A stretch of DNA of 64,000 bases from Candidatus Lindowbacteria bacterium RIFCSPLOWO2_12_FULL_62_27 (lineage in GTDB: Bacteria > Lindowbacteria > 2-12-FULL-62-27), in NCBI GenBank assembly GCA_001784175.1, contig MFPR01000004.1, forward strand, positions 248,001-312,000, read 5' to 3'. Of this stretch, positions 34,176 to 43,254 are shown piece by piece. A program made the translations under genes and the position numbers. The notes beneath the pieces were generated by a model that did not search any database, had not been told where the DNA came from, and was given only the letters and a program-made list of their open reading frames with translations. How positions within the stretch are numbered: position 1 is the stretch's first letter; every line of letters begins with the position of its first letter.

Positions 34176-35584
34176 CGCGGACCGCGCTTCGCCAGATCCT
34201 CCATCAGCTCGTTCGCTTCCACTTGGCGTCCCGTGGCGTTGTAGATGTGGGCCAGATTCACAAGACATGGGAAACACTCCGGCTTGAGTTCCAGCGCCCT
34301 TAGAACATACACTTCCGCAAGTTCATACCTCTCCTTCCGCAGGGCCGCCGACGCAAGATAATTAAACGCGATCATGTTGCGCGGATTCTTCCGGAGGGCG
34401 TCTTCAAAAAGACTTTCGTGCGTTCGCCATGCCGGGTTCCGCAGCAGGGTGAGACCGGCCAAAATCAACACCATGACCCAGGGAATCCGTCGATTCAAAA
34501 ATCCCGGGCCGGAAAATTGGGCGTCCCATGCAAAGACCAGCGCCCCACAGGCGCCGGCCAGCGGCACGTAGAGAAATCGTTCGCTTGAAAAATGGGAGAC
34601 GGGCACGATCTGGGCGACAGGCAAAATGAAAAGCAGACACCAGAGACCGCCCCATCGGACAAGGGACACCCGGGATTTCAAAAACAGGATAAAAAATCCG
34701 GCCAGCGTCAGAATCGTCAGGATCGTCCGCACCGACAGGTGAGACCGGATTTCCACCGCGTGCGCGACCGAAAGGCCGACCGGAACGAAGAAGAGCCGGA
34801 TGTAATTCAGCATGACGGCCGACATCGTAAACAGCGTTTCCTTGAACGGCAGCCGGAGCGGTTGCAGGACGGGCTCGATGGGCGGCCGGAAGATGAAAAA
34901 TCTCAGCGACAGATACAGGGCGAGCGCCGATCCCATCGAAAGCGCGAGCAGGATCAAGGAGCGCCGGTCCCATCCCTTCTCCCGCACCAGGATCACAAGC
35001 GCGACGGGGAAAAGGATGGCGACCTCCTTGGACAGGAGCGCGACAAGATAGGCGGCCGAGCAGGCCAAGGACTGAATTCCCCGCGGGCGCCGGTCCGAAA
35101 GCCCGACAGACATGGACAGCAGGAGAAAAAAGAGGGCCAGAATATCCTCCAAAAATCCAACGGCGTTGACGGCCTCCGCAGCCGCGGGATGCGCCAAAAA
35201 GAGGGCGCCGGCTAAAATCGCGCGGAGATCAGACAGACCCAGTTTCCGTCCCACCCACGCCAACCCCAGGCCGCAGCACGCATGGAGAAATATATTGACG
35301 GCATGATATCCGAAGGGGTTTACGCCGAAAAAAAACGCCTCCAGAAAATAAACCAGCGTGACCATGGGCCGGTAAGTCGTTTCGCTGGAAACCGGGAAGT
35401 AGTCCCGGGGAGAGATCAGTGCCTTCAAATTGTCAGGATCGTGAATCTTCTGATTTTCCGCCACCGCATGAAAATCGTCGTAGGAGAACTCGTGGGAAAA
35501 CGTGTCGAAATAGAGAATACAGGCGAAGGCAAACAAGGCGCCCAGCCACAGTGGAAAGGAATCCTTCTTGAAGAAACGATTCAT
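34172..35584 (-). CDS. TMTC-like GT-C glycosyltransferase (beta type)
   Basis: The 470-residue protein resembles the gene at 27127. It has the acidic pair D36-D37 (FSYDDFHAVAENQKIHD), TTYRPMVTLVYFLEAFFFG, HPAAAEAVNAVGFLEDILALFFLL and LSKEVAILFPVALV. About ten membrane segments occupy most of the length, and a short TPR region (roughly 385-465: LASAALRKERYELAEVYVLRALELKP) ends it. It is read leftwards between two alpha-type genes. Substrate is unknown. Confidence 0.82.
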   Translation of the reverse strand: MNRFFKKDSFPLWLGALFAFACILYFDTFSHEFSYDDFHAVAENQKIHDPDNLKALISPRDYFPVSSETTYRPMVTLVYFLEAFFFGVNPFGYHAVNIFLHACCGLGLAWVGRKLGLSDLRAILAGALFLAHPAAAEAVNAVGFLEDILALFFLLLSMSVGLSDRRPRGIQSLACSAAYLVALLSKEVAILFPVALVILVREKGWDRRSLILLALSMGSALALYLSLRFFIFRPPIEPVLQPLRLPFKETLFTMSAVMLNYIRLFFVPVGLSVAHAVEIRSHLSVRTILTILTLAGFFILFLKSRVSLVRWGGLWCLLFILPVAQIVPVSHFSSERFLYVPLAGACGALVFAWDAQFSGPGFLNRRIPWVMVLILAGLTLLRNPAWRTHESLFEDALRKNPRNMIAFNYLASAALRKERYELAEVYVLRALELKPECFPCLVNLAHIYNATGRQVEANELMEDLAKRGPR

Positions 35585-35671
35585 TTTCTCTTATGCCACG
35601 TTTTCCACGGAACTTGCAAGAGACGTTCTCCTTGAAGACGGCGCCCGCCCTCTCGTATACTCCACGCCATC

Positions 35672-37384
35672 ATGGAAACTCCGCCGTTGGCGTTCCAAAT
35701 ATCCACGAGAAAACTCTCCGCCGCCCTGCTTGGGATGGTCCTCATCGCCTATTTTCCCGCGCTTCGGGGCGAATTCATCTGGGACGACGACGATCACGTG
35801 TCGAACAACCGGCTCGTGCAGTCGGCCGATGGGCCGGCGGACATCTGGTTTCGGGTCGGCGCCACGAATCAGTACTATCCGCTGACGTACACATCGTTTT
35901 GGATCGAATATCGTCTGTGGGGACTCCATCCGACGGGTTACCATCTAACGAACGCGGGCCTGCACGGGATCAACGCGATTCTTGTGGGACAGGCGCTGCG
36001 TCATCTGTGCGTTCCGGGCGCGTGGGTGGCCGCGGCGCTGTTTGCCGTGCACCCAGTCCACGTGGAATCGGTCGCCTGGATTTCGGAACGCAAGAATGTC
36101 CTGTCCGGATTTTTTTATCTCTCCGCGCTGCTGGCATATCTCAACTCGATCTCCGACGGTTCAAAGAGGCGCGGCCGATTGTACGCGCTGTCGATCCTGT
36201 TGTACGTCTGCGCCCTGCTCAGCAAGACAGTGACGTGCACGCTGCCGGCGGTTCTGTTGCTCATCGTGTGGTGGAAGCGGGGCCGGATCGATGTGTGGGA
36301 CGTCGCGCGAATTGTTCCCATGATTCTTCTCGGCCTGGGATTCGGCGCCCTGACGGTGTGGGTGGAACGGCATCATGTGGGCGCGCTGGGACCGGAGTGG
36401 GGCCTGAGCATGGCCGAACGCGCGCTGATCGCCGGCCGGGCCGTCTGGTTTTATTTGTGGAAACTGGTGTGGCCGCATCCGCTGGCGTTCTTCTACCCGA
36501 GGTGGCCCGTCGACGCCGGCCAATTTTTCCAGTATCTCCCTCCCATCGCCGTTCTCGCGGTCCTCGCCGGACTCTGGAGGCTCCGCGCGCGATGGGGGAA
36601 AGGGCCTTGGGTGGCCGCCGCATATTTTCTGATCACGCTTTTTCCTGCGCTCGGATTTTTCAACGTGTATCCCATGAGATTTTCATTCGTCGCCGATCAT
36701 TTCCAGTATCTCGCCGCCATCGGCCCGATCGCCATGGGCGCGGCTGGGCTGGGACGCATGGCCGCGCCGCCCGCGCGTTTGTGTTCGGGGCTGCTGATCG
36801 TTCTGTTCGGTCTGCTGACTTGGAATCAGTCCATGATCTACCGGAGCGAGGAGCGGCTGTGGCGGGACACGATCGCCCAGAGTCCTGAGTCCTGGATGCC
36901 GCACGAGAATCTGGGGCTGCTGCTCGTGAAACAGGAACGCTTCGAGGAGGCGGCGCGACTGTTTGAAACCGCAATCCGCCTGAAGCCGGATCGCGCCCAT
37001 GCCTACAGCAATCTGGCCGGTTGTCTCGACCGGCTGGGCCGTCCGGAGGAGGCGCAGCGGCTTTGCGAGGAGGCGATTCGGATCGATCCCGGCCACGTCG
37101 AATCCCATTACAACCTGGGCCTCATTTTGGAAAGACGCGGTCGCATCGAGGAAGCCATCGCGGAGTACCTGGCATCGCTCAAAGGGAATCCCCATTATGT
37201 TTTCGCGCGGGCGAATCTCGGCATGCTCCTGGCCGGACAGGGCCGGCCGGCCGAGGCGTTGGCGCATCTCCGGGAGGCGGTTCGGATGGCGCCGGAGCGG
37301 ACGGAAGTTCGCGCCGTCCTGGATCGCGTGGCGGCGGAGGTGGAACAGCGGCGCGCAGAGACGGACGGGAGCGGATCGCCGTGA
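35672..37384 (+). CDS. TMTC-like GT-C glycosyltransferase with TPR repeats (alpha type)
   Basis: The 570-residue protein has the acidic pair D38-D39 (FIWDDDDHVSNNRLV), YYPLTYTSFWIEYRLWGLHPTGYHL, HPVHVESVAWISERKNVLSGFF and LLSKTVTCTLPA, all shared with 32514 and 37381. Membrane segments span roughly residues 15-400. The C-terminal 160 residues hold four TPR repeats (AHAYSNLAGCLDRLGRPEEAQRLCEEAIRIDP, VESHYNLGLILERRGRIEEAIAEYL and others). The TGA stop overlaps the next start (GTGA), so the next, related gene is translationally coupled; the two look like a tandem duplication. Confidence 0.85.
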   Translation: METPPLAFQISTRKLSAALLGMVLIAYFPALRGEFIWDDDDHVSNNRLVQSADGPADIWFRVGATNQYYPLTYTSFWIEYRLWGLHPTGYHLTNAGLHGINAILVGQALRHLCVPGAWVAAALFAVHPVHVESVAWISERKNVLSGFFYLSALLAYLNSISDGSKRRGRLYALSILLYVCALLSKTVTCTLPAVLLLIVWWKRGRIDVWDVARIVPMILLGLGFGALTVWVERHHVGALGPEWGLSMAERALIAGRAVWFYLWKLVWPHPLAFFYPRWPVDAGQFFQYLPPIAVLAVLAGLWRLRARWGKGPWVAAAYFLITLFPALGFFNVYPMRFSFVADHFQYLAAIGPIAMGAAGLGRMAAPPARLCSGLLIVLFGLLTWNQSMIYRSEERLWRDTIAQSPESWMPHENLGLLLVKQERFEEAARLFETAIRLKPDRAHAYSNLAGCLDRLGRPEEAQRLCEEAIRIDPGHVESHYNLGLILERRGRIEEAIAEYLASLKGNPHYVFARANLGMLLAGQGRPAEALAHLREAVRMAPERTEVRAVLDRVAAEVEQRRAETDGSGSP

Positions 37385-39060
37385 ACCGGATCGCCGCCGT
37401 GGGGCTTGCGATCCTCCTGTTTCTGCTGGTCGTTCTTCTGTATCTTCCGTCGCTTCAAAACGGGTTTGTTTGGGACGATCACGCGAACATCGTCGACAAC
37501 CGCGAGCTGAGGACGGCGGAGGGACTGCGCCGCATCTGGCTGGAGCCCGGCGCGGTACTGCAGTATTATCCGCTGACGTACACAACATTCTGGCTGGAAC
37601 ACCGCCTGTGGGGAACCCATCCATTCGGTTATCACCTCGTAAATATTCTGCTTCACGCCGGCGCCGCCGTTCTCGTCTGGATGGCGCTGGGCCGTCTCGG
37701 CGTTCCAAACGCGTGGCTGGCCGCCGCCATTTTCGCGGCGCATCCGTTGCAGGTCGAGTCGGTGTCGTGGGCCAGCGAACGGAAGACGCTGCTCGCGGCG
37801 TTTTTTTCGCTGTGTTCATTTCTGGCGTATGTCCGATTTGCCGGTTTCCGTTCGGGCGCGGAACGCGAGAAAGAGCCGGAATGGGTATTCTATCGACTGT
37901 CGATGGGATTTTTCATCTGCGCCGTTCTAAGCAAGACGGTGGCATGCACCCTGCCGGTGGTGTTCTTCCTGCTGGCGTGGTGGAGAACGCCGAAGGTAAC
38001 GGTGCGGGAAGTAGAACCTCTGATCCCGATGGTCCTCATCAGTTTCGTGATGGGTCTGACGACGATGTGGGTCGAGGAGCGGATGGGATCGCAAGGAGCG
38101 GCTTGGGCGTTCTCCATCTTCGACCGGGTTCTCATCGCCGGGCAGTCCGTGTGGTTTTACGTCTGGAAACTGGTCTGGCCCTTCCCTTCCATATTTATAT
38201 ATCCCCGCTGGCCCCTCGATTCAGCGTGGCGGCTGGTGTTTCCGCTGGCGGCGATCGCGATCACCGGATTTCTGTGGGTCCGGCGAGACCGGTTGGGAAA
38301 AACGCCGCTTTTTGCGACCCTGTATTTTGTCGTGAGTCTCAGCCCGACCCTGGGATTCCTCAACTTTTTTTTCATGAAATACTCGTTCGTCGCCGACCGT
38401 TTCCAGTACCTGGCGGGCGTCGGACTCATCGGCGCGGCCGCCGCAGTGTCGGGCCGGCGGTGGAGATTCGCGCTGGTGATGGTCCTTGCGGGTCTTGCTC
38501 CCGCGACGTGGCAGTACCAGAAGGCGTTTCAGACGGAGGAGACGATCTGGCGGGACACGATTCGAAAAAATCCGGGCGCGTGGATGGCCTACAACAATTT
38601 GGGGAACGAACTGGCCCGGCGCGGAAATTTGCAGGACGCCGCCGGATATTTTACCGAAAGCGTCCGGATCAACCCTGACCACATCAGCGCCCGGATCAAT
38701 CTTGGCAACGCCCTCTGGCTCATGGGCCGCGCCGGCGAGGCCCTCGACGTCCTGTCCGAAACCGCGCGGATTTGGCCGGACCATGCGGACGCGCACTTCG
38801 TGCTGGGCACGGCTCTGGCGCAATCGGGGCGCGCCGCGGACGCGATGTCCCACTTCAGGGAGGCGGTGCGGCTGAATCCCGACCACGCCGACGCCCACCA
38901 CAATCTGGGCGTGGCGCTCGCCCGCGAGGGAAAATCGCGCGAGGCCGCCATCCATTTCGCCGAAGCGTTAAGAGTCCGGCCGGACTTCGAAAAGGCTCAC
39001 GAGCATCTCAATCGGATCTTGGCGGAACTGGAACGTCCCGCGGACGGCCGAACGCCTTAA
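37381..39060 (+). CDS. TMTC-like GT-C glycosyltransferase with TPR repeats (alpha type)
   Basis: The 559-residue product starts at a GTG that overlaps the stop of the preceding paralogue. It has the acidic pair D32-D33 (FVWDDHANIVDNRELRT), YYPLTYTTFWLEHRLWGTHPFGYHL, HPLQVESVSWASERKTLL and VLSKTVACTLPVVF. The TPR part (about 400-555) has repeats such as AHFVLGTALAQSGRAADAMSHFREAVRLNPD and AHHNLGVALAREGKSREAAIHFAEALRVRPD. It likely glycosylates extracytoplasmic targets with a lipid-linked sugar. A longer reading frame continues upstream inside the neighbour but is not used. Confidence 0.85.
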   Translation: MNRIAAVGLAILLFLLVVLLYLPSLQNGFVWDDHANIVDNRELRTAEGLRRIWLEPGAVLQYYPLTYTTFWLEHRLWGTHPFGYHLVNILLHAGAAVLVWMALGRLGVPNAWLAAAIFAAHPLQVESVSWASERKTLLAAFFSLCSFLAYVRFAGFRSGAEREKEPEWVFYRLSMGFFICAVLSKTVACTLPVVFFLLAWWRTPKVTVREVEPLIPMVLISFVMGLTTMWVEERMGSQGAAWAFSIFDRVLIAGQSVWFYVWKLVWPFPSIFIYPRWPLDSAWRLVFPLAAIAITGFLWVRRDRLGKTPLFATLYFVVSLSPTLGFLNFFFMKYSFVADRFQYLAGVGLIGAAAAVSGRRWRFALVMVLAGLAPATWQYQKAFQTEETIWRDTIRKNPGAWMAYNNLGNELARRGNLQDAAGYFTESVRINPDHISARINLGNALWLMGRAGEALDVLSETARIWPDHADAHFVLGTALAQSGRAADAMSHFREAVRLNPDHADAHHNLGVALAREGKSREAAIHFAEALRVRPDFEKAHEHLNRILAELERPADGRTP

Positions 39061-39065
39061 CGCCG

Positions 39066-39120
39066 GCCGGGTCAGCGCCCCCGGCGCCCCAAGTGCCGGC
39101 GTCTCCGACGCCGGCCGGAT
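39066..39120. repeat. Double-hairpin repeat family F, copy at a gene end
   Basis: These 55 bases are the inverse of 22133-22187 with two mismatches. The element holds the stop codon and the last 15 codons of the GT-C gene at 39072. Confidence 0.9.
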
Positions 39121-40850
39121 TCATCCGTGACCTTCAAGATAAATCGCGCGAAGGTGTCCTGGGGATCGAGGTCGATCGCGCGGGCGGCATGGGACCGCGC
39201 GGCATCCATGTCGCGCATCTGCAGCGCGCAGTAGGCCAGATTCGCGTGGGCACCGCGGCCTATATTTGGATCGTCCGCCACCCGCCGGTATAACTCCACA
39301 GCGCCCGACCACTGGCCCAAGTCTCTTCGAAGGTCGGCAAGCTGTCGAAGCGTTTCCGCGTCCGGCCGATACTGTCGCGCGGCGGACTCGAGCAATCCGG
39401 CCGCCGCGTTCAGCCGACCCTGCTGACGCAGGGCTTCCGCATAGTTGCCGGCCATGGTGAGCGCGTCTTGATCGGGGCGCGCCTGCGGCAGGGGAAGATG
39501 CGCGACCCATGCGGCCAACGCCATGACGGTGATGCCGGCCAGAAACCTCCGGTACGAACGGTCCAGAAGCCGATGGGACAGCCACACCACCGACGCGCCG
39601 GCCATCATCAAAAGGCTCGGGACCGCCGGCAAGCGAAACCGATAGCTCTGATAGAACAAGAGAACGCTGATGAAATAAACAAGCAAAAACCCGAGCGGCA
39701 AAAACCAGCGGCGGCCGGATACAACCGCAAGAAAAAATCCGATCGCGGCTAGGGGAAGAACGACCCCGATTCCGGCGAGGGGGAGGGACAACACGCGGCT
39801 CAGGCGCCGGCCGTAGCGGTAATCGCTGTTGTCCGGAGGCTCGTCCGCATTCCAGAACGCCAGCGCCTTCTTCGCAACCAGTTTCATCTGGCCGGCCGGA
39901 TCCGCGGCAATCTCGCGCGCGGCCTGGCGGGCCCAGTATCGGGACGATTCGCCGGCGGAAATCCGCCGGCCCAGATTCTGTTCGGCCATGCGCCTGAAGT
40001 CCCGATGTTCCGATTCGGGTCGCGCCGCGACAAACGGCGGGACGCTGTACCCGCCGCCGCCATCCTTGAGCGTGCCGATATACAGCAGTTGACCGCCGGA
40101 GGCTGTTGTCCAAATCCATTCTCCGGAGACGGCATAATTTCTGACGGAAATCGGCAGCACGGCCAGTAAGACGGCGGCCCCAAAAGACAGAGCACACAAA
40201 ACCGGCCGCCGACCGCCGGTCGACGGCCGGAGAATCCAGAGAACGGCGGGAACCGTCAGGAGCGCGGCATTCGGCCGAAGGTCTGTCGACAGACCAACGG
40301 CCACGCCGGCCAAGCACGCGATTCGCACCGAATCGGGACGGTCCACTTCCAGAAGCAACCTTAGAGCGAGGGTGTTGAGGAAGAGGACGAGGAATTCATT
40401 CTCGAGTGTTCCTTCCGAATAAATGAATATACCGTAAACTGCGGAGATCAATCCACCGGCCATGCCAGCCGCCGGGCCCGCGATACGGATGCCCGCGCGG
40501 CAGATGAGAGCGCAGGTGGCCGCGCCGATCACATGCTGGATCGCCTTCACGGCGGGCATGGAACCGCCTGTCAGTGCATGGAACAGCGCCAATATATACG
40601 GATACAATGGGCTCATCGAGAAAACTTCCTGACCCGCCAGCCAGTCTCCGGCGAGAATCGCGCGAGCTGTGCGAACATAGACGTCGGCGTCCAGAACGAA
40701 GACATCAAACAGGGGCGACCGGCGGGATTCGAACCAGTAGGCCATCCGAATCGCGAGCGCAAGGACGAAGACCGCGGCCGGGCCGTGACGTTGCAGCCAA
40801 GCCGACTCGCGCCCCTCCAAGTCGGAAGGCCGGTTATCGGCCGGTTTCAT
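39072..40850 (-). CDS. GT-C glycosyltransferase (family 39-like) with TPR C-terminus
   Basis: The 592-residue protein has about ten membrane segments, with acidic residues in the first external loop (DVFVLDADVYVRTAR) followed by FSMSPLYPYILALFHALTG, a GT39 pattern. From about residue 460 the protein is TPR-like (NLAYCALQMRDMDAARSHAARAIDLDPQD). Residues 578-592 ([15 protein letters not shown]) and the stop codon are encoded by the same 55-bp repeat that sits in trmD, so an Arg-rich tail has been added. The start overlaps the next gene by 17 bases. Confidence 0.8.
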   Translation of the reverse strand: MKPADNRPSDLEGRESAWLQRHGPAAVFVLALAIRMAYWFESRRSPLFDVFVLDADVYVRTARAILAGDWLAGQEVFSMSPLYPYILALFHALTGGSMPAVKAIQHVIGAATCALICRAGIRIAGPAAGMAGGLISAVYGIFIYSEGTLENEFLVLFLNTLALRLLLEVDRPDSVRIACLAGVAVGLSTDLRPNAALLTVPAVLWILRPSTGGRRPVLCALSFGAAVLLAVLPISVRNYAVSGEWIWTTASGGQLLYIGTLKDGGGGYSVPPFVAARPESEHRDFRRMAEQNLGRRISAGESSRYWARQAAREIAADPAGQMKLVAKKALAFWNADEPPDNSDYRYGRRLSRVLSLPLAGIGVVLPLAAIGFFLAVVSGRRWFLPLGFLLVYFISVLLFYQSYRFRLPAVPSLLMMAGASVVWLSHRLLDRSYRRFLAGITVMALAAWVAHLPLPQARPDQDALTMAGNYAEALRQQGRLNAAAGLLESAARQYRPDAETLRQLADLRRDLGQWSGAVELYRRVADDPNIGRGAHANLAYCALQMRDMDAARSHAARAIDLDPQDTFARFILKVTDESGRRRRRRHLGRRGR

Positions 40851-42693
40851 GGGCCGTCAGAAGTTTTGCGTCGTACAGATAGATCGACCCGCCCAGAATT
40901 TCGAGCGGGCGCGCCCGGCGGAGCGGTTCATAGAACATCCGGACCTGCGGATCAAACGAGATTCCCTGAAGATTCGTGGCGCTGATCGCCGCCACACCGG
41001 GTTCCCATGGAATCTGCACCGGCGCCGTCCTGGCATACCCGCCGGGCAACGGCACGTACCGAACGCCGTAGAAGGACGGGTCGGCGGAACCGAAATAGCA
41101 CAAGTACAATTTTGTGTCGGGATGTCTCTTCTGCCACTCGGCAAGTTCCTTCAGGTCCTGTCCCCAGTCGATATTGGAGTCGCCGAGGAGCCTGAGGCCG
41201 CCCCGCGATCCGCCGGCGGCCCGATTGAAGAAACTCAAATAATCCGGAAACGCCAGAGCCGATTCAACGGCCAGGGCCACCAGAAGCGCCGGCAGGATGC
41301 GCCTGAGAGCCGGGCGATCCCATACCATCGACGCCCCCACGCCCATTCCCACGTAGAGGAACGGATACAGCGGCAGAACATGTCGGATGCCCAAATTCAA
41401 ATTCGACGTGACCGCCGCGAACCCGTATCCGGCCACGGGCGCCAGCAGGCAGAATTTTGTCCAGGGGTCCAGCCGTGGGAGCGATCCGGTCGATGGGTGA
41501 CGGGCGGCCCACAGGAGCATGAGCGCCACGGCCATCGTAGCGAGCGGTGTTTTAACAAGCATGGCGAAAGGGAAATAATACCACCAGCCAGTTGTGCGAT
41601 ATTCGCCGCAGAGAAACGCCGGGCGTGTTTGCGACGAACCAAGACTCCGGAGAATGCTGGACAGAAACGCATGGGGCAGAAGATGATGTTTTTCCGCAGC
41701 CGACGCGAATCGAAACAGGAACCCCGACCGTTTCAGCCGGATGTCCACCATCTCCGGCGTACGACCCGGCCGTTCGGCGGCCGCCTGGCTGGCCGCCGCG
41801 AAGAAGATGATTTCCTCTACGTTGTAGCTTAGGTGCGGGTCGGGCGTCGGCAGGAATCGAAATTGGTAGGACGCCCATGTGATCAGAATCGTCATCGCCA
41901 TGATCAGTAGGCAGAGGAACACAGCCACGCACATTCTGGCGCTTCGATTTCGGAGTTCGCGGCCCAAGACCGACCAATCCCACGGCGACAATGCCCGCAG
42001 AAACAGTACGAACGGCACCAGCGCCGCGTACAGGATGCCTGAGAATTTGATCATGAATCCCACTCCGGTCAGGATGGACGCCACGCCCGCCCGGGCCCAC
42101 GTGACCCGCCGGCCCAGCAGCCACAGCGACCATGCCAGGGCTAGCGTGGAGAAACTGAACGCGATGTCGTTTTTGACCAGAGGCGCATGGGCAAGGAAAT
42201 TCGGATCGAAAGCAAATAGGATGGACGCCACGACAGCCGCGCGGGGACCCGCCCATTGCCAGGACCAGCACGCGATGACGGCTCCCAGCGCGACGCCGAT
42301 GATCAACATCATCCTTCTGGACCGGCCGACCATCGCATCGCCGTCGTTTCCGGCGGTACGGAAGAGAACGTCGATCGGGTGGGGGATCGCCATGGGATCC
42401 ACAGGCCGGTCAGGCTCGGCGCGCACCGCCGTCCAATCGACGTTCAACGCTGTCCTCGAGTGGGGCAGGGCCGCCCAGTATTCCCAGAGCGGCGGGTGTT
42501 CCGGGTCGCCCCGAAAATCCCCGCGATGGCGGATCATCCAGCCCGCCATGGTGTGGAAGGGCTCATCAAAGGTCGGGCTTTTGGTCCGGACCGCCCTCCA
42601 GGACTGCACTGCAAACAGCGCATGCAAGAGGACGATGATCGCCACCGCCCACCGCGGGCTCAACACGGGTCGAGGTACGGGTGTCTCCTGCAC
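40834..42693 (-). CDS. GT-C glycosyltransferase, PMT/ArnT-like (family 39)
   Basis: The 619-residue membrane protein has the acidic pair in the first external loop (SPTFDEPFHTMAGWMIRHRGDFRGDPEHPPLWEYWA), which gives both the Asp-Glu and the PEHPPL motif of family 39. LFAFDPNFLAHAPLVKND and TGVGFMIKFSGILYAALVP follow. The C-terminal domain has LGDSNIDWGQDLKELAEWQKRHPDTKLYLCYFG, shared in type with the gene at 10977. It is probably coupled with the next gene by a 17-base overlap. A short divergent gap separates it from 42738. Confidence 0.84.
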   Translation of the reverse strand: MQETPVPRPVLSPRWAVAIIVLLHALFAVQSWRAVRTKSPTFDEPFHTMAGWMIRHRGDFRGDPEHPPLWEYWAALPHSRTALNVDWTAVRAEPDRPVDPMAIPHPIDVLFRTAGNDGDAMVGRSRRMMLIIGVALGAVIACWSWQWAGPRAAVVASILFAFDPNFLAHAPLVKNDIAFSFSTLALAWSLWLLGRRVTWARAGVASILTGVGFMIKFSGILYAALVPFVLFLRALSPWDWSVLGRELRNRSARMCVAVFLCLLIMAMTILITWASYQFRFLPTPDPHLSYNVEEIIFFAAASQAAAERPGRTPEMVDIRLKRSGFLFRFASAAEKHHLLPHAFLSSILRSLGSSQTRPAFLCGEYRTTGWWYYFPFAMLVKTPLATMAVALMLLWAARHPSTGSLPRLDPWTKFCLLAPVAGYGFAAVTSNLNLGIRHVLPLYPFLYVGMGVGASMVWDRPALRRILPALLVALAVESALAFPDYLSFFNRAAGGSRGGLRLLGDSNIDWGQDLKELAEWQKRHPDTKLYLCYFGSADPSFYGVRYVPLPGGYARTAPVQIPWEPGVAAISATNLQGISFDPQVRMFYEPLRRARPLEILGGSIYLYDAKLLTAHETGR

Positions 42694-42737
42694 AGTCGAG
42701 ATGTATCAGCGGCCGCCGGGATAGTATAGTGGCATCG

Positions 42738-43253
42738 ATGATGAATGCGACCCTTGACCCGGACACGCGTCGTGTCCGGGTCCGGCTTGCCGCCGTAGTC
42801 CTGCTGATCGCCATTTGTGTCCTTCTGCCCGCGCTCTCCGTGCAGTGCGGGGACGAATCATGGATCCGCTGGTTTCTGTGGCACGCGCGACGTGGGGAGC
42901 CCCTGAGCAAGATCTGGTTGATCCAGGATATCTCGGCGGAGGTTCAGAAGCTTGATGGCCGCACGATCGGGCTCAGGATGGAGATGCCGGAATATCCTGT
43001 GGTCGAAGTCGAGGCTGTCTATTACACGATGAACTATGTTCTTTATCCAAGGAGGGCGCGGGTGGGACCTCCGGAGGCGCCGGTGCGGAGCGGTCACGAC
43101 GTCCTCGAGCTTTTGGTGAAGCAGCGCGAGCGCGGATTCGCATGGGATACGGCCATCGAATCCGCGGTGACATTCTTTTCCGAGAAACACGGCACATGGG
43201 GATTTGAGACATCGGACACCATGACGGCCAGGCCGGTCAGAGTCTCGCGCTGA
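42738..43253 (+). CDS. Unknown membrane-anchored protein paired with a GT-C gene
   Basis: The 171-residue product has one N-terminal membrane segment (about residues 16-33, AAVVLLIAICVLLPAL) and then a soluble domain with no motif I recognise (SWIRWFLWHARRGEPL, LELLVKQRERGFAWDTAIESAVTFFSEKHG). Two adjacent ATGs (42738 and 42741) could serve as start. It ends one base before the next gene (TGAGATG), so the two are surely in one operon, and it may be an accessory of the GT-C protein. Confidence 0.6.
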   Translation: MMNATLDPDTRRVRVRLAAVVLLIAICVLLPALSVQCGDESWIRWFLWHARRGEPLSKIWLIQDISAEVQKLDGRTIGLRMEMPEYPVVEVEAVYYTMNYVLYPRRARVGPPEAPVRSGHDVLELLVKQRERGFAWDTAIESAVTFFSEKHGTWGFETSDTMTARPVRVSR

Positions 43254-43254
43254 G

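Noticed and set aside
37021-37380. Upstream extension of the TMTC-like gene at 37381
   Set aside because: It lies within the TPR region of the preceding paralogue in another frame; membrane segments and family similarity begin at the GTG at 37381.
40725-40740. tRNA T-loop-like sequence (GGGATTCGAACC on the plus strand, as for a minus-strand tRNA)
   Set aside because: It lies inside the well-supported GT-C gene at 39072 (encoding FESRR), and no acceptor stem or other arms fit around it.
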